DNA of 64,000 bases from Gilliamella sp. wkB308 (GCF_001690185.1 NZ_LZGN01000007.1:1-64000); one strand, 5' to 3'. Counted from the first letter of the stretch, positions 38,231-49,566 are shown. The notes: generated by a model from the letters alone, not told the origin. Numbers and translations: made by a program.

Positions 38231-41200
38231 ATGGCTAAGTTTTTTATTGATAGACCTGTTTTTGCATGGGTAATAGCTATCATGATGATGCTAGGCGGGG
38301 CACTATGTATCAAACTGCTAGCAGTTGAACAATACCCTGATATTGCTCCTCCTGCTGTTACTGTTTCAGCGGCTTATCCTGGTGCAGATGCACAAACTAT
38401 TGAAAACACCGTTACACAGTTAATCGAACAAAATCTGACTGGGATAGATAATTTAATCTATATGAAATCAACCAGTAGTGCGCAAGGTGTTGTTCAAACT
38501 ACATTGACTTTTGCACCGGGAACGAATCCTGATTTTGCGCAAGTGCAAGTGTTAAATAAAGTTGAAAGTATTAAGTCTCGTTTACCTGAAAGTGTTCAAA
38601 AAAATGGTGTTTCAGTTGCTAAAAATAACACTAACTTCCTAAAAGTTATTGGTTTTTACTCAACGAACCCCCAAAAGACTCAAGCAGATATTGCTGACTT
38701 TATTTATTCTACTGTTCAAGATCCGATTCGTCGTGTTCAAGGTGTTGGTGATACCACTTTATTTGGCTCAGAATATGCGATGCGTATTTGGCTTGACCCA
38801 AATAAACTCAATTATTTCAACATGTCAATTGAAGAGATTATTGCAGCAATTCAAGCACAAAACGCTCAAGTGACAGCAGGGCAATTAGGTGCATTACCTT
38901 CAACTGAAGGTCAGGAACTTAATGCAACGATAACGGCTCAATCTCGTTTAAAAACACCGGAACAATTTCAAAATATTTTAGTTCGGGTCAATACCGACGG
39001 TTCTAATATTTTATTAAAAGATGTTGCTAACGTTGAAATTGGTGCATCTGATTATAATTTTATTTCTCGCTATGACGGTAAAGCATCAGCTGGTTTAGCT
39101 ATTTATCTGGCAACTGGCGCAAACCAATTAGATACCTCTGAATTAGTCGATAAAAAAATCGAAGAGTTATCGGCAATCTTCCCGGAAGATATTAAATTTG
39201 CTTATCCTTACGATACAACACCATTTGTTAAATTATCTATCAGTAATGTTGTGCATACTCTGATTGAAGCAATTATATTAGTTGTTATCGTCATGTATAT
39301 ATTTTTGCAAAATCTTCGTTCAACTCTCATACCAACCATTACTGTTCCGGTTGTATTGTTAGGAACATTTGCAATCTTGTACATTTGTGGATTTACCATA
39401 AATACGTTATCGATGTTTGCTATGGTGTTAGCAATCGGGTTACTGGTGGATGATGCTATCGTCGTTATCGAAAACGTTGAGCGTATCATGCATGATGAAG
39501 GATTGTCCCCGTATGATGCAACAGTGAAATCAATGGAACAGATAACTTCTGCTTTAATTGGTATTGCCGTTGTATTATCTGCTGTGTTTGTACCTATGGC
39601 ATTTTATGGTGGTGCTGCTGGGGGAATTTATCGTCAATTCTCAATTACCATAGTTACCTCGATGTCATTGTCAGTGATTATGGCAATCGTTTTAACGCCT
39701 GCACTTTGTGCTCAGATATTAAAAGCACCATCAAAAAGTAAAAACAAAAAATCAACGTTTTGGGAAAAATTACTTGCGATTCCACCATTTAGCTGGTGTG
39801 ACAAAGGAACCAAACTATTCTTTAGAGCGTTTAATAAATTTTATGACAAAGGACTGCATACTTATGAGAAAGGCGTAATTAAAGTAATACGTTATCCATT
39901 AATTGCCTTTGTTTGTTATGTCGTTATCATTGTTGGATTAATATTTGGATTTAACCGCTTACCAACAGGGTTTTTACCTAATGAAGATCAGGGTGTATTG
40001 ATTGTCATGGTCGAATTACCACCCGGATCAACATTAGAACAAACTATGTCAGTATTGAATAAAACAACTCAGTTTTATATGGAAAAGAAAGCTGATTCTG
40101 TTAAAGAAGTCTTTACTGTTGCAGGGTTTAGTATGGTAGGTCGTGGACAAAATATGGGGCTTGGATTTGTTCGCCTAAAAGATTGGGATGAGCGTAAACG
40201 CCCTGATCAAAAAGTGGATGCTTTAGTTGGCAGTGGTTGGGGCTTTGCCTCTACCATTACTGAAGGTCGAGTGATAATTGCCAACTTACCCGCAGTTCCG
40301 TCTTTAGGGATGGCTAATGGTTTCTCCTATATGCTTAAAGACACATCAGGACAAGGGCATGAAGCTTTAATGGGTGCTTTTTATCAAATCTTAGGGCAAG
40401 CATCGAAAAGACCTGAACTTCAACAAGTGCGTCCGGGCAGTATGTTAGATGTTCCTCAGTATAAAATTAATGTGGATTTCGAAACAGCTCAAGCGCTTGG
40501 TGTTTCTGTCAGTAGCGTCAATACAGTATTATCTACCGCATTAGGTTCTGCTTATATTGATGACTTTGTCTATAATAACCGAGTCAAAAAAGTGTACCTT
40601 CAATCTGAAGCGGCTTATCGAATGTTACCTGATGATTTTAGTTATTGGCATGTAAAAAATCAAAAAGGTCAAATGGTTCCTTATGATGCATTTGCGACTA
40701 CTTCAAAAAGTTATGGTTCACCATCGCTTGTTCGTTATGATGGTGTTGCTGCAATGGGAATTAGTGGATCTGCTGCGCCGGGCTTAAGTTCTGGTCAAGC
40801 TATGGCAATAATGGAACAACTATCAAAAGACTTACCAAAAGGCTTTACGTTTGACTGGACCGATATTTCTTATCAAGAACGTCAAACAGGATCCCAAACA
40901 ACGACACTTTATATTATCTCTATCATTGTCGTGTTCTTGGCATTAGCTGCATTATACGAAAGTTGGAGTGTACCAATTTCAATACTATTTGTGATTCCAC
41001 TTGGTATTTTAGGAACGGTGGTTGCAACAATGTTTAGAGGGCTTGATAATGATATTTACTTTATCGTCGGTCTATTAACTACAATGGGACTGTCTGCGAA
41101 AAATGCGATATTGATTGTTGAATTTGCAAAAGATGCTTTAGAAAAAGAAGGTAAATCGCTGATTGATGCAACACTAGAAGCTTGTCGATTACGTTTACGC

Positions 41201-41443
41201 CCAATTTTAATGACATCGTTCGCCTTTATTTTAGGGGTGTTACCTTTAGCATTAAATAGTGGTGCAGGTTCAGCAAGCCAAAACGCGGTAGGTACAGGGG
41301 TAATTGGTGGTATGTTAACAGCAACATTCTTAGCGATATTTTATGTACCATTATTCTTCTTATTTATTACTAAAATGTTTACTAAACATAAAAATAAGGT
41401 CGTTTTACCACGTAATTTTTCGCACAACACTGACCAAAAATAG
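38231..41443 (+). CDS. acrB: RND multidrug efflux pump (AcrB type)
   Basis: A proton-driven inner-membrane drug exporter of the HAE-1 family. The 1070-residue protein begins MAKFFIDRPVFAWVIAI, has twelve membrane helices, the proton-relay pair in GLLVDDAIVVIENVE (helix 4) and the relay Lys in MGLSAKNAILIVEFAKD (helix 10). Two large periplasmic loops form the porter and docking domains. It is about 20 residues longer than E. coli AcrB, partly from a basic cytoplasmic insert (APSKSKNKKSTFWEKL) at about residue 500. A terminator follows. Confidence 0.94.
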   Translation: MAKFFIDRPVFAWVIAIMMMLGGALCIKLLAVEQYPDIAPPAVTVSAAYPGADAQTIENTVTQLIEQNLTGIDNLIYMKSTSSAQGVVQTTLTFAPGTNPDFAQVQVLNKVESIKSRLPESVQKNGVSVAKNNTNFLKVIGFYSTNPQKTQADIADFIYSTVQDPIRRVQGVGDTTLFGSEYAMRIWLDPNKLNYFNMSIEEIIAAIQAQNAQVTAGQLGALPSTEGQELNATITAQSRLKTPEQFQNILVRVNTDGSNILLKDVANVEIGASDYNFISRYDGKASAGLAIYLATGANQLDTSELVDKKIEELSAIFPEDIKFAYPYDTTPFVKLSISNVVHTLIEAIILVVIVMYIFLQNLRSTLIPTITVPVVLLGTFAILYICGFTINTLSMFAMVLAIGLLVDDAIVVIENVERIMHDEGLSPYDATVKSMEQITSALIGIAVVLSAVFVPMAFYGGAAGGIYRQFSITIVTSMSLSVIMAIVLTPALCAQILKAPSKSKNKKSTFWEKLLAIPPFSWCDKGTKLFFRAFNKFYDKGLHTYEKGVIKVIRYPLIAFVCYVVIIVGLIFGFNRLPTGFLPNEDQGVLIVMVELPPGSTLEQTMSVLNKTTQFYMEKKADSVKEVFTVAGFSMVGRGQNMGLGFVRLKDWDERKRPDQKVDALVGSGWGFASTITEGRVIIANLPAVPSLGMANGFSYMLKDTSGQGHEALMGAFYQILGQASKRPELQQVRPGSMLDVPQYKINVDFETAQALGVSVSSVNTVLSTALGSAYIDDFVYNNRVKKVYLQSEAAYRMLPDDFSYWHVKNQKGQMVPYDAFATTSKSYGSPSLVRYDGVAAMGISGSAAPGLSSGQAMAIMEQLSKDLPKGFTFDWTDISYQERQTGSQTTTLYIISIIVVFLALAALYESWSVPISILFVIPLGILGTVVATMFRGLDNDIYFIVGLLTTMGLSAKNAILIVEFAKDALEKEGKSLIDATLEACRLRLRPILMTSFAFILGVLPLALNSGAGSASQNAVGTGVIGGMLTATFLAIFYVPLFFLFITKMFTKHKNKVVLPRNFSHNTDQK

Positions 41444-41526
41444 TGACTTGAAAAATTGAAAAGCATATCTTAGCACCAGCTAGGATGTGCTAAAAAAGTC
41501 GAAATCTTATTAATAAGATAACCAAC

Positions 41527-41555
41527 AAAAAGCACGATTCTATCGTGCTTTTTTA
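41527..41555 (+). terminator. Terminator after the RND operon
   Basis: AAAAAGCACGA / TCGTGCTTTTT stem with a five-base TTCTA loop and trailing T, 84 bases past the stop. Confidence 0.9.
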
Positions 41556-41731
41556 TTGAGTTTTTAATCTTATCCTCATCAAAATATGATCTCATTGTAA
41601 ATAACAAGGTAAAAAATTGATCCAAGGATTGAATAGCATTGTCGGTTTACTATTGATATCTAGGTGCATGAGGTTATTATTTAAGTTAGCTGATTGTACT
41701 ATTTTGCAAGGGCAATGTAGGATAATTAAGA

Positions 41732-42220
41732 TTATTTAATAGATTTGACTAGATGTCGACTCATATGGGCATGAGTAATTGCGATAGCTAATGCATCAGC
41801 AGCATCAGCTTGTGGACTGGCAGGTAATTTTAACAAAAGTTTGACCATATGTTGAACTTGCTTTTTATCGGCTGCCCCTGTGCCTACTACACTTTGTTTT
41901 ACTAAACGAGCCGCATATTCAAAAACAGGTAAATCGTTGTTGACTGCAGCAACTATAGCTGAGCCTCTAGCTTGCCCTAACTTTAAAGCTGAATCGGCAT
42001 TACGTGCCATAAAGACTTGTTCGATAGCGAACATATCCGGTTGGAATTGTAAGATGATTTCGCTAACGCCTGCATAAATGCGTTTTAATCGAGTTGGTAA
42101 ATCATCGACGGCTGTACGAATACAACCACTACCAAGATAGGTTAATTGTCGTCCTGTTTGACGAATTACACCGTAACCCGTCAAACGAGAACCAGGATCT
42201 ATGCCAAGAATGATAGACAT
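41732..42220 (-). CDS. ruvC: Holliday junction resolvase RuvC
   Basis: Cuts Holliday junctions as a dimer. The 162-residue protein has the first acidic residue in [15 protein letters not shown], Glu in [10 protein letters not shown] and the C-terminal acidic pair in [15 protein letters not shown]. Its ATG overlaps the yebC stop by one base. The ruvA and ruvB genes, usually next, are not here; a gene-free stretch separates ruvC from the RND operon. Confidence 0.96.
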   Translation of the reverse strand: MSIILGIDPGSRLTGYGVIRQTGRQLTYLGSGCIRTAVDDLPTRLKRIYAGVSEIILQFQPDMFAIEQVFMARNADSALKLGQARGSAIVAAVNNDLPVFEYAARLVKQSVVGTGAADKKQVQHMVKLLLKLPASPQADAADALAIAITHAHMSRHLVKSIK

Positions 42221-42963
42221 TAAAGTGCGGCAGCAACTTCGTCCGAAACTTCACCGTTATGGTATACTTCTTGAACATCATCACAATCTTCAAGCATGTC
42301 GATCAAACGTAATAATTTTGGTGCAGAATCAATATCAAGATCCACTTTGGTCGCAGGAATCATTGAGACTTCAGCTGATTCAGCAACTAAACCTGCTGCA
42401 TCAAGTGCATCTTTTACTTCACCAAATGATTCTGGGGTGGTAAAGACATCAATTGCACCATCATCATAAGTGACAACATCATCAGCTCCAGCTTCTAAAG
42501 CTGCATCCATTACTTTGTCTTCATCTGTACCCGTAGGATAAGAAATAACGCCTTTTTTGGTAAATAAGTAGGATACAGAACCGTCAGTACCTAAATTACC
42601 CCCAGTTTTGGTGAAAGCGTGACGTACTTCTGATACGGTACGATTACGGTTATCACTTAGGCATTCAACCATGACGGCAGTACCTGCAGGACCATAACCT
42701 TCGTAGATGATGGTTTCCATATCACTATCATCTTCACCACCTACACCACGCGCAATAGCACGATTCATGGTATCGCGTGTCATATTATTTGATAGTGCTT
42801 TATCCATTGCTGCACGTAAACGAGGATTTGACGCTGGATCGCCACCACCTAGTTTGGCTGCCGTTACAAGTTCTCGAATAATTTTAGTAAAAATTTTACC
42901 ACGTTTAGCATCTTGCGCCGCTTTACGATGTTTGGTATTGGCCCACTTACTATGACCTGCCAT
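42220..42963 (-). CDS. yebC: YebC/PmpR family protein (TACO1-like)
   Basis: A 247-residue protein with the family N terminus [20 protein letters not shown] and the GGxLGxxGSVxYLF signature ([14 protein letters not shown]). Described family members act as transcriptional regulators or as factors that help translation of difficult sequences. Upstream of ruvC as in E. coli, with a 1-base overlap. Confidence 0.95.
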   Translation of the reverse strand: MAGHSKWANTKHRKAAQDAKRGKIFTKIIRELVTAAKLGGGDPASNPRLRAAMDKALSNNMTRDTMNRAIARGVGGEDDSDMETIIYEGYGPAGTAVMVECLSDNRNRTVSEVRHAFTKTGGNLGTDGSVSYLFTKKGVISYPTGTDEDKVMDAALEAGADDVVTYDDGAIDVFTTPESFGEVKDALDAAGLVAESAEVSMIPATKVDLDIDSAPKLLRLIDMLEDCDDVQEVYHNGEVSDEVAAAL

Positions 42964-43082
42964 AGAATTCTCCAGATTAGATAATTTAAAAATCAGCGTA
43001 TTTTAACAAACATTTGTTTAAAATTCATTATCAATATGTGTATTGATTTTTAATCCGTATGATTTTTTATTGTTATAAAAAC

Positions 43083-43114
43083 AAAAAAGCACCTAATAAA
43101 CAGGTGCTTTTTTT
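43083..43114 (-). terminator. Terminator after fis
   Basis: AAAGCACCT / AGGTGCTTT stem with flanking A and T runs, read on the minus strand 30 bases past the fis stop. Confidence 0.9.
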
Positions 43115-43145
43115 GCATGTAATAAGCTTATCAATAACAGTTCGA

Positions 43146-43442
43146 TTAGCTCATTCCATATTGTTTTAATTTTTTACGTAGTGTACCACGGTTAATACCG
43201 AGCATATTAGCCGCTCGAGTTTGATTACCACGTGTATATTGCATAACCATATCAAGGAATGGGTGTTCAACTTCAGCTAACACTAATTCATATAGATCAT
43301 TAGGATCTTCACCATTAAGTTGTGATAAATAGTTTTTTAAAGCTTGCTTGACAGAATCTCGCAAAGGTTTTTGTGTTATTTGGTCTTGAGAGTTTACAGT
43401 TGTAAATTTTAGTGCTGCAGCTGTAACGCGTTGTTCTGACAT
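43146..43442 (-). CDS. fis: DNA-binding protein Fis
   Basis: A nucleoid protein that bends DNA and activates rRNA promoters. The 98-residue length equals E. coli Fis. The C-terminal helix-turn-helix is visible: [19 protein letters not shown] then [11 protein letters not shown]. It follows dusB by seven bases, the usual dusB-fis operon, expected to be controlled from a promoter ahead of dusB or further upstream. Confidence 0.97.
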   Translation of the reverse strand: MSEQRVTAAALKFTTVNSQDQITQKPLRDSVKQALKNYLSQLNGEDPNDLYELVLAEVEHPFLDMVMQYTRGNQTRAANMLGINRGTLRKKLKQYGMS

Positions 43443-43449
43443 AGTATTC

Positions 43450-44457
43450 TTAACTCTTTTTGTTGTTTCTAATTTGACTAAAAAATGCTTTTAGTGTTCT
43501 AGCTTGCTCACTTGTGGTGCTAAGTACACTAAATAAGCGCCTAAAATGATCGCTATCAGCATAATTCTTGGTATACCAATTTACATGCTTTCTGGCAATC
43601 CGTAATCCTTTGTATTCTCCGTAAAATTGATAAAGCTCTTCAAGGTGCGTAAAAACGATTTGTTCAACCTCATCAACTGTCTTTTCTTTTTGTAACTTTC
43701 CATGTGTTAAATAGAATGCAATTTCTTCAAATATCCAAGGTCGCCCTTGTGCCGCTCGGCCGATCATTATAGCATCAGCTTGCGTATATTGAAAAACATC
43801 TTTTGCCTGTTCAGGGGTACAAATATCACCATTAGCAATGACGGGAATGGATACCTTTTTTTTCACTGCTTTAATTGATTCATATTCAGCTACACCCTTA
43901 AATAGACATTCACGGGTGCGCCCGTGAATAGTAATCGCCTTTACGCCACAATCCTGCGCAATTTGTGCGATTTCAATGCAATTTCTATGATTTTTATCCC
44001 ATCCAGTCCGCATTTTTAATGTTACTGGCACATCAACAGCACCAACAACTTTTTGCAAAATCTGTTCAATTAATTGCGGGTACTGCATTAAAGCAGAACC
44101 TGCCAATTTTTTATTAACCTTTTTTGCAGGGCATCCCATGTTAATGTCAATTAACTCAGCCCCATGTTTGGCATTAAATTCTGCCGCTTTAGCCATTTCG
44201 TCAGGATCGGCGCCAACTATTTGTACTGCGCGAATGCCTAAATCTTGCGTTGAGACCATTCTTAATGCAGATTTATCTGTTTGCCAAACATCTGAATTAG
44301 CTAAAAACATCTCTGAAATAGTCATACCAGCACCAAACTGGTAGCATAAATTTCGAAATGGTCTGTCACTAATTCCTGCCATTGGTGCGGCGATTAAATT
44401 ATTTCTTAATGTGACCTTACCAATGCTTAGTAATTTAAGGTCGGCTATATTACGCAT
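43450..44457 (-). CDS. dusB: tRNA-dihydrouridine synthase B
   Basis: An FMN enzyme reducing specific uridines in tRNA. The 335-residue TIM barrel has [34 protein letters not shown] with the catalytic Cys, TLKMRTGWD and [14 protein letters not shown]. Located just before fis and after prmA, as in enterobacteria. Confidence 0.96.
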   Translation of the reverse strand: MRNIADLKLLSIGKVTLRNNLIAAPMAGISDRPFRNLCYQFGAGMTISEMFLANSDVWQTDKSALRMVSTQDLGIRAVQIVGADPDEMAKAAEFNAKHGAELIDINMGCPAKKVNKKLAGSALMQYPQLIEQILQKVVGAVDVPVTLKMRTGWDKNHRNCIEIAQIAQDCGVKAITIHGRTRECLFKGVAEYESIKAVKKKVSIPVIANGDICTPEQAKDVFQYTQADAIMIGRAAQGRPWIFEEIAFYLTHGKLQKEKTVDEVEQIVFTHLEELYQFYGEYKGLRIARKHVNWYTKNYADSDHFRRLFSVLSTTSEQARTLKAFFSQIRNNKKS

Positions 44458-44493
44458 TTTTTCTCGAACTTAAAAGGGGGTAATGTCATTTTT

Positions 44494-45360
44494 TTACTTT
44501 TTTTTGCCAGTAATTCGACACCATTCTTCTTGCTCAGCGACAGGATCAAGGTCAAAATGGGGTTGGTAAGCGGTACAGACGCTTTGAGATTGAGAGGTTA
44601 AAATACCTGATAATCCTAGTAATCCATCTTTTTTAATCAGACTACTGATATTCGGCTCGAGCTCTTTTAATGGTCCAGCTAAAATGTTGGCGACTAAAAC
44701 ATCAGCTTGTAAATTATCAGGAATATCTTTAGTTAAATAAAGTTCAATGTCATGACTTACATTGTTACGTTCTGCATTATCTCGGCTAGCTTGAATAGCT
44801 TGAGGATCAATGTCAATGCCGATGACACGTTTTGCACCCAGTTTTAGCGCAGCAATCGCCAAAATTCCAGAGCCACAACCATAATCAATCACTAATTTAT
44901 TTTTTAAGTCCAAACTATCAAGCCATTTAAGACATAACGCAGTGGTAGGGTGGGTACCTGTTCCAAAAGCTAAGCCAGGATCTAACATCACATTGATTGC
45001 ACTAGGATCGGGAACTGGGCGCCAACTTGGACAAATCCATAAGCGTTGACCAAATTGCATAGGATGAAAATTGTCCATCCACTCACGTTCCCAATCTTTA
45101 TCTTCTAATTGTTCGAATTTATAAGAATATTGATCAAGATTTAATATTGCTTTCAATTCATCTAAATCAGTTTGAGCATCGTAAAGCCCAATTACATCTG
45201 TATTACCCCAAAGTTTTGTTTCACCGGGTAAGGGTTCATACACAGGCGTATCATAGGTATCTTGAAATGTAACAGATAACGCCCCTGATTCTTCCAAAAG
45301 CTCACTTATTGGTTCAGCAAGATCATTTGTTGTATTAATTTTGAGTTGAATCCAAGGCAT
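44494..45360 (-). CDS. prmA: Ribosomal protein L11 methyltransferase
   Basis: Trimethylates ribosomal protein L11 using SAM. The 288-residue protein has the N-terminal L11-recognition domain ([18 protein letters not shown]) and a class I methyltransferase domain with [20 protein letters not shown] and a [11 protein letters not shown] motif. Its start lies 26 bases inside the panF 3' end. Confidence 0.96.
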   Translation of the reverse strand: MPWIQLKINTTNDLAEPISELLEESGALSVTFQDTYDTPVYEPLPGETKLWGNTDVIGLYDAQTDLDELKAILNLDQYSYKFEQLEDKDWEREWMDNFHPMQFGQRLWICPSWRPVPDPSAINVMLDPGLAFGTGTHPTTALCLKWLDSLDLKNKLVIDYGCGSGILAIAALKLGAKRVIGIDIDPQAIQASRDNAERNNVSHDIELYLTKDIPDNLQADVLVANILAGPLKELEPNISSLIKKDGLLGLSGILTSQSQSVCTAYQPHFDLDPVAEQEEWCRITGKKK

Positions 45361-46786
45361 AATTTTTCCTTAAGTTACCAAATATATTGGCGATGATAAA
45401 AACAACCAATCCAATAATTAATGAAGGAACAATTGGATGGAAAGAATAAATTTTAATGTCATAAGCGGCTAAAAAGGTATAACTAATGGCTCCTGCAAAC
45501 ATTGAACATAATGCGCCAGTTGCATTAGCTTTCTTCCAATATAAGCCAAGTACCAAAGGCCATAAAAATACCGCTTCCAGCCCACCAAAAGCAAGTAAAT
45601 TTAACCAAATTATCATATCTGGTGGATTCCAAGCTGCTAAAATGAGCAATGCGCCAAAAATAAAGGTAATGATAACGGATATTCGCGTTAAGGTTTTGTC
45701 ACTGCATTTTGTTTCAGGTTTTATGCTTAAAAATAGATCTTTTATAATTACTGAAGAGACTTGTAACAGTTGCGCGTTAATGGTTGACATAATCGCAGCC
45801 AAAGGCGCAGCTAAAAAGATGCCCGCTGCAAGTGGCGACATCACCTTAATAATTAAAGTTGGGACAATTTGATCGGGAATGGTTAAATCATCAATAATTG
45901 CTCGCCCAAGTGCGCCAGAAAGGTGCATAGTTAACATAATAACGGTGACAACGATTGTACCGATAATGATGCCTCGATGTACCGCTTTACTGTCTTTATA
46001 AGCCATACAACGTACTGCTGTATGCGGTAAACCAACCACACCAAAACAGACTAAAATCCAGAATGATGCCATAAATGGAAAGTCCATAAAATTGCCAGGA
46101 CCTTGTGGGGTTAATAACGCAGGATCGATTTCTTTTAAACGTTCAACAATAGCTGTTAATCCACCACCAGCATAAATAATGGCGGTTAAAAGTAATATTG
46201 AGCCAATGATCATCACTAAACCTTGGAAAGCATCGTTTAAGATACTTGCTCGAAATCCACCAAATGCGGTATATATCACTGTACCAATACCGAAAATAAG
46301 TAGACCAACTTTATAAGGTATGCCTACTGAAGATTCTAATAAACGGGCACCGCCGACAAACTGGACAGTCATTGCACCGACAAAAGCAACCACTAAAGCT
46401 ATACTGGCAAACCAGACAATGGTTTTACTTTTATAATGAGCATAGAGCATATCACTTAATGTGATAGCATTATACTTGCGCGCTAAAATGGCAAATTTTT
46501 TACCCAAAATTCCCAGAGATAGCAAGACAGTAGGGACTTGAATCATAGACAGCAATACCCAGCCTAGTCCGTATTTATAAGCAGCACCTGGCCCCCCTAT
46601 AAACGAGCTGGCACTGATGTAAGTTGCAGCCAGTGTCATGGCGAGCAAAAATCCCCCCATTGTTCGATTACCAATAAAGTAATCGGTAAATTGATTGACT
46701 TTTTTGCGTTTAACATAAGCATAGATAGATAAAGCAAACACAAAAATAAGATAGATGACTAGTGGTAATATAATATCTAAATGCAT
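45335..46786 (-). CDS. panF: Sodium/pantothenate symporter
   Basis: A sodium:solute symporter family protein of 483 residues with about 13 membrane helices, which imports pantothenate. Family features include [35 protein letters not shown] and [15 protein letters not shown]. The yhdT-panF-prmA order is the strongest reason for assigning PanF over other symporters. Confidence 0.93.
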   Translation of the reverse strand: MHLDIILPLVIYLIFVFALSIYAYVKRKKVNQFTDYFIGNRTMGGFLLAMTLAATYISASSFIGGPGAAYKYGLGWVLLSMIQVPTVLLSLGILGKKFAILARKYNAITLSDMLYAHYKSKTIVWFASIALVVAFVGAMTVQFVGGARLLESSVGIPYKVGLLIFGIGTVIYTAFGGFRASILNDAFQGLVMIIGSILLLTAIIYAGGGLTAIVERLKEIDPALLTPQGPGNFMDFPFMASFWILVCFGVVGLPHTAVRCMAYKDSKAVHRGIIIGTIVVTVIMLTMHLSGALGRAIIDDLTIPDQIVPTLIIKVMSPLAAGIFLAAPLAAIMSTINAQLLQVSSVIIKDLFLSIKPETKCSDKTLTRISVIITFIFGALLILAAWNPPDMIIWLNLLAFGGLEAVFLWPLVLGLYWKKANATGALCSMFAGAISYTFLAAYDIKIYSFHPIVPSLIIGLVVFIIANIFGNLRKNYALDSTQN

Positions 46787-46793
46787 TGTTTGA

Positions 46794-47030
46794 TCACTTA
46801 GTTTGTTCTAATGAGATGTTTTTGAAATGAAATTTTACAACGATCCAGCATAATAAAATAAACCCGACAGGTACCATAATGCAGGATAATTCAAACCATA
46901 ATGGAAGACCCAAAAAGCCAGTTTTATCGTCAGCGCCGTAAGCACAAACAATCCAGCCAAGAAGATAAATAATTGTTAATAACAGTGAAAGCTTAGCTTC
47001 TTTATTTGCTTGCTTATATCGTGTATCCAT
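46794..47030 (-). CDS. yhdT: YhdT family membrane protein
   Basis: A 78-residue protein with two membrane helices, beginning MDTRYKQANKEAKLSLLL as in E. coli YhdT. I choose ATG 47030; the open frame to 47093 adds residues without family counterpart. Family function is unknown, but genes are nearly always next to panF, so a role beside the symporter is plausible. Seven bases before panF. Confidence 0.88.
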   Translation of the reverse strand: MDTRYKQANKEAKLSLLLTIIYLLGWIVCAYGADDKTGFLGLPLWFELSCIMVPVGFILLCWIVVKFHFKNISLEQTK

Positions 47031-47207
47031 ATTGAATAATTTATCAATAATTAAATAGTGGCTTAGAGTAAAAGAAAGCATTACATTTAGCAAGTATATT
47101 GCATTTTATGCAATATGATTTTTTAAATATATCAATTTTCGCAACAATTAAATTCGGCTATAGTGTTGGACAATTCGATTATGACAAATAAATTAATGGA
47201 GATCCCA

Positions 47208-48686
47208 ATGTCAAACTATTTTAATACCCTGAATTTACGTGAAAAATTACACCAACTTGGTCAATGCCGTTTTATGGCTCGTGATGAATTTGCATCAGAA
47301 GCCGATTTTCTAAAAGGCAAAAAAATTGTAATAGTAGGATGCGGTGCACAAGGTTTGAATCAAGGTTTAAATATGCGAGATTCAGGACTTGATATCGCCT
47401 ATGCTTTACGTAAAGAAGCGATTGCAGAAAAGCGTCCTTCATGGAAAAAAGCAACTGAAAATGGATTTAAAGTAGGCAGTTATGAAGAGTTAATTCCTAC
47501 TGCAGATTTAGTGATTAATCTAACACCTGACAAACAACACTCAGCGGTAGTAAAAGCAGTACAACCATTGATGAAACAGGGAGCCGCTTTAGGTTATTCT
47601 CATGGTTTTAATATTGTTGAAGTTGGCGAAAAAATTCGTCCTGATATCACAGTTGTCATGGTAGCACCGAAGTGTCCGGGTACCGAAGTACGTGAAGAGT
47701 ATAAACGAGGATTTGGTGTTCCGACTTTGATCGCTGTGCACCCTGAAAATGATCCTAAAGGTGAAGGTTTAGCTATTGCTAAAGCATGGGCGGCGGCTAC
47801 CGGTGGACATCGTGCTGGTGTTTTACAGTCATCATTTGTTGCTGAAGTTAAATCTGATCTTATGGGAGAACAAACGATCCTTTGCGGTATGCTGCAAACA
47901 GGGTCATTACTTTGTTTTGATAAACTTGTGGCTGATGGTGTTGATCCGGCTTATGCATGTAAATTATTACAATTTGGTTGGGAAACTATTACCGAAGCAT
48001 TGAAACAAGGTGGTATTACCTTAATGATGGATCGCTTGTCGAATCCGGCTAAGCTACGTGCTAATGCATTAGCAAAAGAATTAAAAGTGATCATGACCGA
48101 TCTTTATCGTAAACATATGGATGATATTATTTCGGGTGAGTTTTCAGCAACCATGATGAAAGACTGGGCAAATGATGATGCAAACTTATTAAAATGGCGT
48201 AAAGAAACCGGTGAAACAGCCTTTGAAAAAGCCGCTGAATACCAAGGTAAAATTGATGAACAAGCCTATTTTGATCAGGGTGTCGTCATGGTTGCTATGG
48301 TAAAAGCAGGGGTTGAACTTGCTTTTGAAACTATGCTTGAATCTGGCATTTTAGCTGAGTCTGCTTATTATGAATCCTTACATGAGCTTCCTTTAATCGC
48401 CAATACGATTGCCCGTAAGCGTTTATACGAAATGAATGTGGTGATATCTGATACTGCTGAATATGGTAATTATCTTTTCGCTAATGCAGCGATCCCATTA
48501 TTAAAAGAAAAATTTATGCCAATGTTACAATCAGGGGATCTTGGTAAAGCGATCCCAGAAGGTAGCGTTGATAATGCGCAATTACGAGATGTAAATGATG
48601 AAATTCGTCATCATCCAATTGAGATTATTGGCCGTAAATTAAGAAGCTATATGACTGATATGAAACGTATCAATGTTGCTAGTTAA
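47208..48686 (+). CDS. ilvC: Ketol-acid reductoisomerase
   Basis: Second common step of Val and Ile synthesis, NADPH-dependent. From ATG 47208 (TGGAGAT upstream) the protein has 492 residues, the long class II form of enterobacteria. The Rossmann loop is [19 protein letters not shown], and the duplicated knotted C-terminal domain contains [15 protein letters not shown] and [19 protein letters not shown]. The longer frame to 47163 is not needed. It stands alone, away from ilvGMEDA, and no ilvY regulator is adjacent. Confidence 0.96.
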   Translation: MSNYFNTLNLREKLHQLGQCRFMARDEFASEADFLKGKKIVIVGCGAQGLNQGLNMRDSGLDIAYALRKEAIAEKRPSWKKATENGFKVGSYEELIPTADLVINLTPDKQHSAVVKAVQPLMKQGAALGYSHGFNIVEVGEKIRPDITVVMVAPKCPGTEVREEYKRGFGVPTLIAVHPENDPKGEGLAIAKAWAAATGGHRAGVLQSSFVAEVKSDLMGEQTILCGMLQTGSLLCFDKLVADGVDPAYACKLLQFGWETITEALKQGGITLMMDRLSNPAKLRANALAKELKVIMTDLYRKHMDDIISGEFSATMMKDWANDDANLLKWRKETGETAFEKAAEYQGKIDEQAYFDQGVVMVAMVKAGVELAFETMLESGILAESAYYESLHELPLIANTIARKRLYEMNVVISDTAEYGNYLFANAAIPLLKEKFMPMLQSGDLGKAIPEGSVDNAQLRDVNDEIRHHPIEIIGRKLRSYMTDMKRINVAS

Positions 48687-48716
48687 TCAATAAATTAGCC
48701 AAATTGGCTTGGTCGC

Positions 48717-48744
48717 AAAAAGGTGCTTAATTGCACCTTTTTTT
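48717..48744 (+). terminator. Terminator after ilvC
   Basis: AAAAAGGTGC / GCACCTTTTT with a six-base loop and extra T, 31 bases past the stop. Confidence 0.92.
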
Positions 48745-48808
48745 ATGGATAAATGTTAGAAAAAATAGCGGGTTTGTTTAAGTTAAATTTTAGTATTAAA
48801 TTTGATGT

Positions 48809-48876
48809 GATCTTAAAGGATCGAAAATAGGATCAAAAGGATCTAACTTAGATCCTTTTGATCTTGATAATGGATC
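48809..48876. promoter_or_regulatory. Cluster of seven phased GATC sites with a 33-base palindrome
   Basis: GATC occurs at 48809, 48819, 48831, 48840, 48851, 48860 and 48873, a mean spacing of about 10.7 bases. Inside it 48831-48846 and 48848-48863 are perfect 16-base inverted arms around a single C, reading GATCAAAAGGATCTAA on one side. An AT-rich stretch (48885-48960) follows, then zapC at 48997. One-turn phasing of Dam sites suggests binding by SeqA or another methylation-sensitive protein; that is inference. The rest of the 48745-48996 gap shows no gene. Confidence 0.6.
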
Positions 48877-48996
48877 ACTAAAATTTTTAAAAATTATATA
48901 ATTAAATAAATTTTATTTTACTTTTTTATTTATTTTTTACCTAAATTATGTTATCTTTTATGCAATTTTTTAATTTTATGGAGGGATAACATATCA

Positions 48997-49566
48997 ATGA
49001 AAATTGCTTTTCGACCGACAGATTGTTGGCGTTGGTATTTTGATAATCAATATGATAGTTTGATGCTAGAAGTATCAAACGATATGTTATTTCGTTCATG
49101 TTATTCAAGTAAAATGTTAATTCCTGATGTTTTTAGGGAATTTCCATTTTCAGTGAGTGATGCAACATCCTATTATCAATTTTATGATAGTTGTCAAATA
49201 TTGGCATTAACTGACTCGCAAAAAATTGAATTATCCATTAATGCCATTGTTGCGGCTAATTTCATTAAACCTCAAATGCCAAAAAGTTGGTATTTTTGCC
49301 AACAACCTAAGCTATATCGCCCTAAATTAGCGGACATAGTTGAAGTCAGCATGCAAGAGGGCGAACAACGGGTTTTTTTATTAGTTGTTGAAGCGGGTGA
49401 AAATGCTTCACTGTGTATTATTGCTCAACCTACATTTGTGGCAATGAATAAAACATTTTATTTTTCTGAAGCAATTAAGGTAATGAATGATAGACTCGCA
49501 CCAATCCAAAAAAATGTTATGGATGAGAGTTCGTTGACAGACCTTAAGTTAGAAGCCATTTCGTAA
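48997..49566 (+). CDS. zapC: Cell division protein ZapC
   Basis: A 189-residue FtsZ-ring-stabilising protein. It has the family N terminus (PTDCWRWYFDNQYDSLMLE, DMLFRSCYSSKML), a KPQMPKSWYF block and the C-terminal LLVVEAGENASLCIIAQP and AIKVMNDRL. GGAGGG upstream gives a strong ribosome site about 14 bases before the ATG. As in E. coli it is near ycbX, here convergent with it. Confidence 0.9.
   Translation: MKIAFRPTDCWRWYFDNQYDSLMLEVSNDMLFRSCYSSKMLIPDVFREFPFSVSDATSYYQFYDSCQILALTDSQKIELSINAIVAANFIKPQMPKSWYFCQQPKLYRPKLADIVEVSMQEGEQRVFLLVVEAGENASLCIIAQPTFVAMNKTFYFSEAIKVMNDRLAPIQKNVMDESSLTDLKLEAIS

Noticed and set aside
44458-44493. Dedicated promoter ahead of dusB-fis
   Set aside because: The 36-base gap after prmA holds no convincing -35/-10 pair; the promoter may lie further upstream.
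48745-48996. Possible replication origin (GATC cluster plus AT-rich DNA)
   Set aside because: Only one poor DnaA-box-like match and none of the usual origin neighbours; kept as a methylation-site finding instead.
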